64,000 bases of DNA from Symsagittifera roscoffensis (taxonomy: Eukaryota; Xenacoelomorpha; Acoela; Convolutidae): NCBI RefSeq assembly GCF_963678635.1, contig NC_087062.1:77253200-77317199 (forward strand). Reading direction: 5' to 3'. The notes under the pieces were generated by a model. It saw nothing but the letters and a program-made list of their open reading frames with translations, did no database searches and was not told the origin of the DNA. Each line of letters opens with the position of its first letter. Within the stretch, counting starts at the first letter, position 1. Position numbers and translations under genes: made by a program. Below, one piece after another: positions 43,095 to 52,600 of the stretch.

Positions 43095-45058
43095 AATTAT
43101 TAATTTTTCTCCAACTCCTTTTCCTAGTAATCTCAAATCAAAACATAAACCCTTCTCCTCGTACAGGACCACAAGATTTATTAGTAACACATTACGATTG
43201 TGAAGAAAATGAACAAAAAACACTACATAAATATGCAATAAATCAAGTATCACAATGTGAAACAGAACCACAAGCTATAGAAACCACAGATGTAATAGCA
43301 ACACTCTATTCAAAAGCCCGAGCAACAACAGTTACAGGCTATAAATTCACAGCAACATTTTCCGAAAAGAAAGTACATTGTTCACAAGTCTCGAACGGAA
43401 ACAAAAACCGACTTGACCATGAATCATTCTATCAAAGTAATATAGAACGTCTTTTACATCTCAATCCCGACGATTGTAAAAATGAATTACTTAGACTAAA
43501 CATCACACGAAATAAAAACTCCCAAAGAAAGTTAGTTAATTTTCAAGTTTTTCCAGACTCTGTACATCAATCACAACTTGAAAGACACCAAGGACATATA
43601 AAACTAGACGAAAAATACCCGTATAACGGCGCACACGGACGATTAACCTATGACCTACACGATAAACATTGGATACCACACATTGGTATAAATGACCCAT
43701 CAAACTGCAAAGCAGACACAAAAAATAAAGGATACCAAGAAATAATGTTTTTTGATTGGAAAATACAACTCGAAAAAATACAACTAACACGAGATTTATC
43801 AGATAATACAATGATCTATCAAGGAATCCGATTACCTTGTAAAAATGATCAAGGTTATTGCGACCCTACAACGAGAACACAAGCAACCATTGTTTGGTTC
43901 CCCGAAGATACATGTACAACATTTCAAGTAGCAAAAATACACGCTCGTATGATAAAATTTCACGAAAAATATTTTATACAATCAATTCCATATGAACAAG
44001 TCCATCCATCACGAAAACTAAGTTCAGATTTTAGAAACATAGACAATATAGAAAATAAATTGACACGTTTCCAAATATATCAAGAAACAGAACTTGCATG
44101 TAAATACAGGAATCCACTTCACAGAACACAATACTCTGAAATATTAGTTGAATACGAAAAAGGATTCGACATGACCACTGGAAAAGTAAAAATCGACCCA
44201 TATGCCACAGGTCATCCTCTAAACGAAGGAACATCCTATATACCAGTTCATTTTGAAAAAAGCAACGGACAACCTGGTGGACATTTAAAACCCCATGACA
44301 CCAGAAGCACACGCTTACAAGAATTATCACTAATGAATACTACATATTTCGGTAATATCCACTATGATATTCATTTAGATATGAAACTAGATTATACAAT
44401 TAGCCGAATTTTTCAAGAAATGTCACTCTCCGAATTAGAAACACTACACCAACTATGCGAATTAGAACGAACACAAATATTACAATCACTTGCACTAGCA
44501 GTATTAAAAATACCCTATGCAGGATACTTATTATCTGGAAATAGATCAAATTTTTTAGACTACGAAGGAAACATCTTATGGTTTTATACTTGTACTAAAA
44601 AAGTATCACCACTATACGTTTTTGAAGATAAACGATGTTATAAAAGAATCCCTATCTTTTATAAGAATAAAGTACATTTCGTGGATACACTTTCACGAAG
44701 AACCTATTTCTGGGATACCGCAGTCCCATGTGGATCAGAAAACAGCCACAATGTAGTACAACTAAACCCTGATGAAAATAAATATTATCTTCTCACTCCA
44801 TATCCCACATTAATGCAATCACTCAAAAAATTTTCACCAGAAAGCATTCGCGCTATTGCTCGAAACCCAAATATAGACTTACAATCAATAGGAATCTATT
44901 CAAAATCAGATATTCAACATCACATTAGAACACAACAATTCCAAGAATTATTAACACAAATGGACACTATACAAAATACAAAGACAATCAATAGACCAAA
45001 ATTTACGCAAACTTGCAGAAACCGCAGGATTTGCCGATATCTACACGCAAGACTATAG
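43082..45058 (+). CDS. Envelope-like glycoprotein, ectodomain part
   Basis: 658 codons from ATG 43082. The N-terminus is a clear signal peptide (Leu/Ile/Phe-rich, residues 2-18). The rest is Cys-containing, soluble-looking sequence with several N-x-S/T sequons. Near residues 490-550 there is a pattern of FYTCTKK, a second Cys in CYKRIP, then FVDTLSRR and another Cys. This order resembles the C-terminal ectodomain of chuvirus-type (class III-like) glycoproteins captured by some LTR elements; that is a tentative recollection. There is no membrane anchor in this frame, and its last codons (about 44990-45058) read in a different frame from the anchor-bearing ORF. Protein left as found; no joined version is given. 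Confidence 0.75.
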   Translation: MYILKLLIFLQLLFLVISNQNINPSPRTGPQDLLVTHYDCEENEQKTLHKYAINQVSQCETEPQAIETTDVIATLYSKARATTVTGYKFTATFSEKKVHCSQVSNGNKNRLDHESFYQSNIERLLHLNPDDCKNELLRLNITRNKNSQRKLVNFQVFPDSVHQSQLERHQGHIKLDEKYPYNGAHGRLTYDLHDKHWIPHIGINDPSNCKADTKNKGYQEIMFFDWKIQLEKIQLTRDLSDNTMIYQGIRLPCKNDQGYCDPTTRTQATIVWFPEDTCTTFQVAKIHARMIKFHEKYFIQSIPYEQVHPSRKLSSDFRNIDNIENKLTRFQIYQETELACKYRNPLHRTQYSEILVEYEKGFDMTTGKVKIDPYATGHPLNEGTSYIPVHFEKSNGQPGGHLKPHDTRSTRLQELSLMNTTYFGNIHYDIHLDMKLDYTISRIFQEMSLSELETLHQLCELERTQILQSLALAVLKIPYAGYLLSGNRSNFLDYEGNILWFYTCTKKVSPLYVFEDKRCYKRIPIFYKNKVHFVDTLSRRTYFWDTAVPCGSENSHNVVQLNPDENKYYLLTPYPTLMQSLKKFSPESIRAIARNPNIDLQSIGIYSKSDIQHHIRTQQFQELLTQMDTIQNTKTINRPKFTQTCRNRRICRYLHARL

Positions 45059-45776
45059 CGGATATTTTAAAGACATTAAAGATTACATATATCTAAACGG
45101 TGAAAAATACCGTCCCCAAGATATATCACCAATTAACATTTTTAGCTTTGTTACACTCAAAAATGAGATCCTCGATTTTCTAGGATGGCCCTACTACATC
45201 TTAGAAAAATTGACTATTTTATACGCAATGTTTAACTTTATTGGATTTCTTTTCTCACTTTTAAAAGGAATCTACAACACATGTGCTATACACACACAAG
45301 TCAATCGACAAGCAAGTGTAGCACGCATACTCTTTGCAGGATTTTTTGGAATCTTTTCTACATCTATAAACAAAATTCTTTTAGACGCACAAATAAAAGA
45401 ATATAACACAAAAATAGCAACACGACAAAATACATACGACGAAGAACATAACAATGTAGACATAACGCCAACGGCACCACAATTACCACCCCTACCAAAT
45501 AACCATCCACTATCCCTAGTCCCACGAAATTTTCGAAATTTAGCCATCACACATAATCCAAATTTTCGACTCACCACATCACAAAGTCCCATCCAACATA
45601 TAATGACACACCAGTCACAAGATGATAATACTTATGAACAAATTATTGAACAACCCCATACCACCGCTTTTCAGTCTCAAAATAATCATTTTTTTAGCCC
45701 ACGGAGAGCCGCCAACTTGGATCACTACACCGATCAAATTCCCACCCAACCAATCTTACCTCTCCAATCCCAATAA
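44955..45776 (+). CDS. Overlapping +1-frame ORF with membrane anchor and PTAP motif
   Basis: This frame is open from 44955 to the TAA at 45774-45776 and overlaps the env-like ORF by about 104 bases, +1 relative to it. The first ATG is internal (45228), just inside the hydrophobic segment, so it is unlikely to start alone. It has an amphipathic stretch, a membrane anchor (AMFNFIGFLFSLLKGIYN), a second weaker hydrophobic part (LFAGFFGIFSTS), then a cytoplasmic-type tail of about 130 residues with PTAPQLPPLP. PTAP is the core of TSG101-binding late domains. It looks like the anchor and tail of the envelope protein, separated by a frameshift mutation, a programmed shift or splicing. Confidence 0.7.
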   Translation, partial: HKWTLYKIQRQSIDQNLRKLAETAGFADIYTQDYSGYFKDIKDYIYLNGEKYRPQDISPINIFSFVTLKNEILDFLGWPYYILEKLTILYAMFNFIGFLFSLLKGIYNTCAIHTQVNRQASVARILFAGFFGIFSTSINKILLDAQIKEYNTKIATRQNTYDEEHNNVDITPTAPQLPPLPNNHPLSLVPRNFRNLAITHNPNFRLTTSQSPIQHIMTHQSQDDNTYEQIIEQPHTTAFQSQNNHFFSPRRAANLDHYTDQIPTQPILPLQSQ

Positions 45777-45832
45777 TACCACTTTTTGCTTTTCCGCCAC
45801 CCGACTTTTCACCTAGTAATGTAACATCAGGC

Positions 45833-47509
45833 ATGAATTCCGACACTAATTCACACATCTCAGTTTTATATTCCATCTCACAACTCAATAACCCAAATAT
45901 TGAAACCCCCGATGAATTCGCCGACTCAGAACCATCCCCATCCAATAATTTTCATAACTCTTCTAAATTTTCTCAACCCCCTTTTCAACCCATATTATCC
46001 AATGACCCTGACCCAATCACTCCCACACCCTCTTATGCTTCCCAAGTTACCCCAACCTACTCCTCATACCATTCTGACCAATCATCTCATTCTCCAGACA
46101 CCCCCCGAATCTCCCCAGAGTTAGATAATTTTATTACCCTCCAACAACAACCCTACCACCTTAATACCCCAACCATAAACCAAATCTCCTCCACTATAAA
46201 TTCATCCAACCCCCCTACCCCTACACCCTCTTCAAATTATACTGAATCATTAGCACCATCATCCACATCAACTGAATCTTCACTCAACACTAATAGAGCT
46301 TACCGCACTTTTAAAAGAAAGTTCCCCAACCATCCTTTCCCAGCAAAACCAGGAACAGCCCGTGAATACATCAACCACCCCAAGCATACTAATACAAAAG
46401 AATTTTTAGCCATCACCTTACCCTCATTCCCACAATACACCTTAAACACCCCCCACGACACTAACGAAACACGCAACTTTGTAGATGAATACGTTTTAAT
46501 GCCCACTCTCTCTTGGACCTCATATTATCATTTTACTAACCCTCTTTGCTTACCTTTATCTAACACTCACATCGATATAGAGCGAAATACGGACATGCTA
46601 TATCGACTCACTACACCACTAACCGCTAGACAATTTACTTACGTTGGATATAAAAAATCACTAAAAACACACACTGCACCTAGAGCTAACGAATATACAC
46701 TCGAATACTATGATCACAACATCATCAGAGCTAACCAAGATCAATTCTTAGACGACGATCGCTTCGCTAATCCACAAATTACCGAGAAATTTTTCATCAA
46801 GACACCATATATATTTACACTAAACATCTTCGACCGAAAGTTTGATCACATTATTTCAGAAGCACTAACAGACACACAAGCATACGAAAGTTTTAAAGAA
46901 CGCTTCCAAATATTTTCACTAACCTTTCATTTCCTTGCACCACACGAAAGAGATTTACACTGCTCACACGATATTATGTTGCGCACTAAACAAACCCACA
47001 CATATAGTTATTATCGCTTCATCCAAAATCACTTTGACCTACACACACCCTCTAGACAACCACACCATCGTTTTCAATTCATTAATTCCAAATACACTTC
47101 ACCATTTTTCCTAAATTTCACATATTGTATTAAAGACACTAACCTCCATGGTATTCTTCGTAATTATGACCCCATAACCCAAATGTACATCTTCTGTCCC
47201 ATCACCAAGACCTTCAACGCCGAAGAATCCCGACCCTTCCTTATCCCGCACGAGTTTGTACAACCTATAGAAATCCCAATTTTAGAATTCATCCACAACA
47301 CTAAATTCAATCACAAATTATATAATCTGATCCAAAACACACCTTATGAGTTTGCAGTTGGCACTGAAGAACTAACCACTATTAAGGCACTTCAATTGCT
47401 TTGGCCACTGCTTCAGACTAAAAATATCATCCGCATTCTAGCTAAACTACTAACAACTTCAGAACTAATTCACGACATCTTCCCCCACGGTTTTTTCCCC
47501 GACGACTAA
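45833..47509 (+). CDS. Orphan ORF downstream of env (558 aa)
   Basis: ATG at 45833, TAA at 47507-47509. Codons 1-160 are a Ser/Pro/Thr/Asn-rich low-complexity region. From about residue 165 it becomes an ordered-looking sequence with many aromatic residues (SWTSYYHFTNPLCLPL, LTARQFTYVGYKKS, ERDLHCSHDIMLRTK) and no obvious membrane segment. I recognise no domain. A disordered N-terminus on a folded C-terminus is also the architecture of the ATG-less ORF upstream, so the two could be distant relatives. It has no counterpart I know of in Metaviridae. Confidence 0.7.
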   Translation: MNSDTNSHISVLYSISQLNNPNIETPDEFADSEPSPSNNFHNSSKFSQPPFQPILSNDPDPITPTPSYASQVTPTYSSYHSDQSSHSPDTPRISPELDNFITLQQQPYHLNTPTINQISSTINSSNPPTPTPSSNYTESLAPSSTSTESSLNTNRAYRTFKRKFPNHPFPAKPGTAREYINHPKHTNTKEFLAITLPSFPQYTLNTPHDTNETRNFVDEYVLMPTLSWTSYYHFTNPLCLPLSNTHIDIERNTDMLYRLTTPLTARQFTYVGYKKSLKTHTAPRANEYTLEYYDHNIIRANQDQFLDDDRFANPQITEKFFIKTPYIFTLNIFDRKFDHIISEALTDTQAYESFKERFQIFSLTFHFLAPHERDLHCSHDIMLRTKQTHTYSYYRFIQNHFDLHTPSRQPHHRFQFINSKYTSPFFLNFTYCIKDTNLHGILRNYDPITQMYIFCPITKTFNAEESRPFLIPHEFVQPIEIPILEFIHNTKFNHKLYNLIQNTPYEFAVGTEELTTIKALQLLWPLLQTKNIIRILAKLLTTSELIHDIFPHGFFPDD

Positions 47510-49126
47510 CAGGTAAGTATGAATTAAGTAAATATTACTAACTAATTACAGTATTAAAAACTCACCATTCTTTATTCATGTTTTCCTTAGATTTTTAGCT
47601 TTCATCCGACAATCACCTACAAAAACCACAAAAGAAACAATAAAAATTACAATTTTCATCAAACAATTTTAAAATTCTATTAATCTCTTACACTTATAAA
47701 TTTCTAAATTTAATATCAATGCAGTAAATTCATCTATAATATTTTCCCCCAAAGCAGTAAATCTAATTATGATGAAAATTTGTATCTTAATATTCCCCCA
47801 TGACTAGCAGTAAATTTCTAAATTCTATGTAGTAAATTAAATAAATGCAAATGCAGTACTAACCTTTTGATATTTTCATTTATTCGCACAGAAATTCTAT
47901 CCACACTCGCACAGCTCGCCCACGAAGAATTGTTTAAAATAATGAATTTCAGTTTCAAGTTTTCACACTCAACAACTCTAACATAAAATAACATGTTTCA
48001 AATTTTCCTTTAACCCGGTTGGAAAGGAATCATATACTAAACAAAACTAACCAACGCAGCTTACTAAATACCACAAATCATAGAATAACAGCATGACTAA
48101 GAAAAGGAAACCAACGGTACCCAAACCGGATTAACCCAGTTTAAAACTGGATAATTTATTCTTTTGAAGACTATTATAAAGTCTAAGAAAGAAATAATAA
48201 AACACAAAAAAGTCGAAAGACAAACCCATACCACAAACAATTTGATTTTTGGAAAAAGGACATAACCAACAAGACATAAGAAAAACCACAACAAACCCAA
48301 CATAAAACGTTGTCACATAACAGGACCCCTCACAAAAACCGCATGAAATCATACTCCCACTCCTGGCCTAACCCACCAGGAAGGACGTCCTGAGCATGCT
48401 CTATAGCCGGCCTAACCCACCGCGCTACATCCACGCTTTGTGACCACACCTCTATTTTTAATAAGAGCTACTCAAGGGTGAGTAACTCTTCAAAATAACC
48501 GAACTAAAACAAAAAGCTTTTGTGAAAACAACTAACTAAAATCATTATTAAAAAATATTAAACTAATAAAAGTTTTATAAAATGTAAAATCACATGATGC
48601 AATATATAGATCAGAATACAACACCAAGGACGAACATCAAAAGACAAGACGACCCCACTACACTCGAGAGAGAATGACCAACTACAATCGATATGCCGCT
48701 CACAATCACAACTCAAAGGATTTAGAGTACGACTTGACCTCGCAGAAAAGGACTTCATTGAACTAGACCAATGACCACCTCGATGTTCAAGTATACGTAC
48801 AGATCCGAGTAACCAGGCATCCCCTCCACGCACAATCTCCACGCCATTCCCAAGCTAGATCAGACACAAAAGAAGTTCTCCACGAAGAACAGAAAAACCT
48901 GACATAGCCAACCATTCTGAAATCAGATTTGAGGTTGTTGCGAAGACTTAGTCGTTGTCACAAGAAGAACACAACGCCTTATGTCTCTAACTCCAGCTTC
49001 CTGGAACTTCCCTAACAAAAGAGGAAACGGAAGAAAATTATGATGTTCGCCAAAAACAAACGTCCATCATCCATCCTTCGAATTGCAGAAGAACTATTCT
49101 AAAAAACTCTGTAAAACCCGGATGGG
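47510..49126 (+). other. 3' non-coding region of the large element
   Basis: Three bases after the orphan ORF stop, CAG|GTAAGTAT is a near-perfect donor (GT at 47513). TTTTCCTTAG ending at 47590 is a good acceptor, giving a possible 78-base intron in the 3' untranslated region. At 48360-48440 a segment with two copies of GGCCTAACCCACC carries, on the minus strand, a TAGCGCGGTGGG word like a Pol III A box. The rest is A/C-rich without ORFs. No strong polypurine tract precedes the 3' LTR; the last bases are AAAACCCGGATGGG. Confidence 0.45.
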
Positions 49127-49536
49127 TGGAACCTGATCTAAACTATATTTTATGATTGGATAAATTAAATGTTTTACCAATGTAAAGTATTTAATATTAA
49201 CCAATCATGATCCATCTAACTAACAACCCACTTATTTGTAAGTGCTGAAGTTACTTGTAATTTCAGCACCAGAGAGATTTGAATTTAACTTAGAAATTAG
49301 TTGGACTCTCCCGAGCACTTCAGCAGCCGCAATAGACCAGTATACCCTAGATCTATTGAGCCTAGCAGAGACTAGTTAAACAACCTGAGACTAGATAGTA
49401 TAAGAGTAAGATTAGGATCGGTATTAGACTAAGAAGTTGCACGAATCTATCCGGCCGAAAATAAGATAGCGTGACGAGCAGACGGTGTACCCTATCCGAA
49501 ATTACTCTATGAGTTAACCAACTCGGATATAACTCA
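49127..49536 (+). repeat. 3' LTR, 410 bp
   Basis: Same length and, by eye, same sequence as 30636-31045. The flanks differ: the 5' flank ends GAGGCTGG and the 3' flank begins CTATTTGA, so no 4-6-bp duplication is visible. Confidence 0.93.
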
Positions 49537-49577
49537 CTATTTGAATATATTAAATTGATATATTAAAAATTCCATCT

Positions 49578-49640
49578 TTAATTGATGCGATGTTCTAGCT
49601 CTCTACTTCGAGTAGAGAGCTAGAACATCGCATTAATTAA
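49578..49640. repeat. 30-bp-arm hairpin next to the 3' LTR
   Basis: Left arm 49578-49607, loop TCG, right arm 49611-49640, with one mismatch in 30 pairs (GATGCGATGTTCTAGCTCTC..). It starts 41 bases outside the LTR. It may be a small palindromic element or an older insertion. Confidence 0.7.
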
Positions 49641-52600
49641 ACCTTGAATTTTTGAGCACTTTAATTCAGAAAATAATTCATCGCCTCCGCAATAATAAGA
49701 TTCATATTTATCTTCAAAATTCATAGTTTGTTGCTTTATAATTAAATACTCTGTATTTCTGAGTCAACATTTATTCGGTTCACTTTTTCAAAAAAATCGA
49801 TCAGCTCCCTTTTCTGAAAAGATTTCAAAATGCATCTAGTATTGATATCTCAAATATCTTACTCATAGGTATATAGTTTATCAGGCGCTCATAGGTATAT
49901 TTCAAGTTTTTTTCATTTTTCGGATTGCTGAAAACTGACAATCACGTCTGTTAAAAATCCAACCACTCGGGGTAACTACTAAAGGTTGTTTAGACCACTG
50001 GTATAACTTTGACTAACTAGATTTAAAAAGTAAAGAGAAATATATTAATTCAAAGCATATTTTTTCATTTCAACTTGAAAATTGTCACAAAGTCCAATTG
50101 TCTTCGAATAGACACAAAAACAGCCTCAAGTCAAAAAAACTTTACATCTGTGATACTGATTGGTAGCCATATAACATTTAAACTCCAATGTCCCTTCACC
50201 CCATGGGCGACGGAAGTTTGAAACAAAAAGAAGACAATGAAGAAAAGCACCAAGGGCTTTATGAGTGACGTGTATTTATGTACTTAGAGCTGAGTTTATC
50301 TACCTAAGATTTACAGGCTACTTACAATTCATACATCTACAGAGAAAAACTACAAAATAAATTTATTTCAATTGGAAGATTTAAGATATTTTGAGTTGAA
50401 ACTGTAAGAAGTAAACTGAATCTCAGCTGAAAATTGGGAGGGTTCTCTATCGGTTGAAATAAACAACAATGTAAAATCGTTTCAATGTGAAAAAATTTGA
50501 CAAATCAAAAATTTCTATGCTGTGTTGCAATCAACGCTTTTTTGTTAAATTTCTCTTGATTCATCTCTTCCATTTCTGATGAAAACGAGGGCTTTATTAT
50601 GGGAAGTCTGACTGATTGGAGTCAATAGATCTGAAGGAAAAGTAATTGTGTAAGGGCCTAGCTGGGCTTTGTCTGGAGTCTTTTTTATTTGTATCACTTC
50701 GACCTCTGGTTCCTCTTCTAAAACTAAAACGACTTCTTCTGTCGACGAAACCCTGCCAATAAAGCGTCTTTCTCCAAAAAAAAAACTTAGGTGTTTCCTT
50801 TTATCTTCGTGGTCTAGAGAAGCTCCCTGAAGGGCTATAAGTGCTGGTGATTGTCTGGGAAACTTCGGAGAACTATACAATGATATAGGGTCTGCCGCTG
50901 AGCGGTTTGATTTTGTTCTCTGAGTTCCGAGAATCGATTGTTCGTCCAAAGTTGAATGACGAGAAGAAAAAGAATAAAAGGAATTTTTAGACTTGAATTT
51001 TTGGTAATCGGAGTACCCAATAAACCAAACCCACTGCACTTTACTCGCATGAAACCTTATCCCATTGTCCGAATGAAGTCTAATGAAAATGACACGCCTA
51101 ATGGGTAGCTGAGATAGCTTTTAGTCAAGATATGCTATCTAGTCCTCCTCTTTTTTGGCAATTGTATTTTTTTCAAACCTTCGCAGTTGGAGGATCCCGC
51201 AAGCCCAGAGTCCTGTCTTCTTTAGGCGAGTTTTTTTTCGACTTGCCTGCTAAACTATACTTATCAACCATTGCTTCATTTTTACTGTCAAATTTTATCG
51301 TGGTCGCGATTTTTTCGGCTCAAGGCTGAATCCGATTTCTGGAAAACGTGTCTATTATCGAAAGTTACTGTGAGATCAGTATCGTTTTCAGTTTGGTAAT
51401 TTTCCGCCCAGTCTTGTGCTCATGCGGTTGACATGATTGACTTCCTTTTATCTATATCAATTGGGTGTGAGTACCCAATTTATCTATATCAACTAGGTTT
51501 TTCCAATAGGTGTGGAGTGGTCTGCTTATCGCTTTTTGCGCAATGTGCATCCCATCGACAGCTGTTTTGGATATCAAAATTTCTAAGAAATCCTGTTGAT
51601 TAAGTTTCTAAGTAATCCTGTTGATGAGTTCAAAAACGATTAATTTTGCTAAAAGACGTTGATATTAATTTAGCTTTTACTGTGTAAATAGGTCAACTTA
51701 CCACTCCAATGAATCTATGATCCACCACTGTACATAAATTAGATTATCAATGTTGTTCTCGCAGAAATATTTGAAATCTTTTACTTAAGATAAAAACACG
51801 AACAGTAGTCCATTCTAATCGATTGTGCAAATCCGTGAACAATACAATAGTGTTTTTTCAAAAGTGAAGGAGCTTGTTTCGACGTTTTATTCAACATATT
51901 CGGTAAAAAAAACTTTTGAAAATAGATTAAAACAACACAAAATGTGATTGATTCCGTTCTGTTTTTTTGGGCGGGCCCGCAAAATCAAAACTAGTCTTTT
52001 TATTTGCTTTCTTAGTTTCTGTCGAAATCTGCGTACTTAAAGTCTCACAGAATACGATCAGATTCTCACCATCTTAATTGCACACCGTGGTGGTATAACT
52101 CCTTCTATAGATGAGACCACTAAAACGTTTTTGCGATAGACTACGTGCCAAAAGGTCGTGAATATGTCTCGTGAAGAAGGACATTGAATGGGGATTGAAG
52201 GGCATCGGTTACAACAAGTTTGTTGTCCTTGAACAGCAATCAATCAACTGTGTGCATATCCCGCTGGAACGTCTTGATATATGACCCCAATTTGTCTAGC
52301 GACTTTCCCCACACTTCCGGTTTTCTAATTCCTTCAAGATCTTGTCGTCGCTTGTCATCATGTTTATCACTTTTTGCGATCAGAGGGCAGTAAATGAGGC
52401 TGTTGGTGACGTCAGTAAATTTATTTTGGCTCCTTATTTGTATTTATTTGTTGGTAGAATTGGGTTATTTTGTTTTTTATAAATTTTTTTGCGACCCCTG
52501 GTTTGTGATTTTTCAGAATTGGAGTTTATTTGGAAGAAAATGTTTGCTCGGTTTTGTCCGTAAAACTGTTTGCGTGTTTTTTAGTGAAATTGAAGATGAA

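Larger units (their letters stand above)
30636..49536 (+). mobile_element. 18.9-kb env-bearing LTR retroelement
   Basis: Flanked by 410-bp LTRs that look identical by eye. The order is LTR, PBS, leader, basic ORF, gag-PR-RT-RNaseH, integrase (-1 frame), two small membrane ORFs, an ATG-less frame, an envelope-like ORF, an overlapping anchor/tail ORF, an orphan ORF, a long 3' non-coding region, LTR. RT before integrase, and an integrase with a GPY-type module, place it with Ty3/gypsy (Metaviridae). Typical relatives are 5-12 kb, so this is unusually large, with about 8 kb downstream of pol. The coding strand is rich in A and C and poor in G throughout. The main pol frames are intact, so insertion was probably recent. 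No target duplication is visible. It sits in the same orientation as the GPCR, within its putative intron 2. Confidence 0.92.

Noticed and set aside
48360..48460. tRNA gene on the minus strand
   Set aside because: An A-box-like word is present, but no B box, anticodon stem or cloverleaf could be folded by eye.
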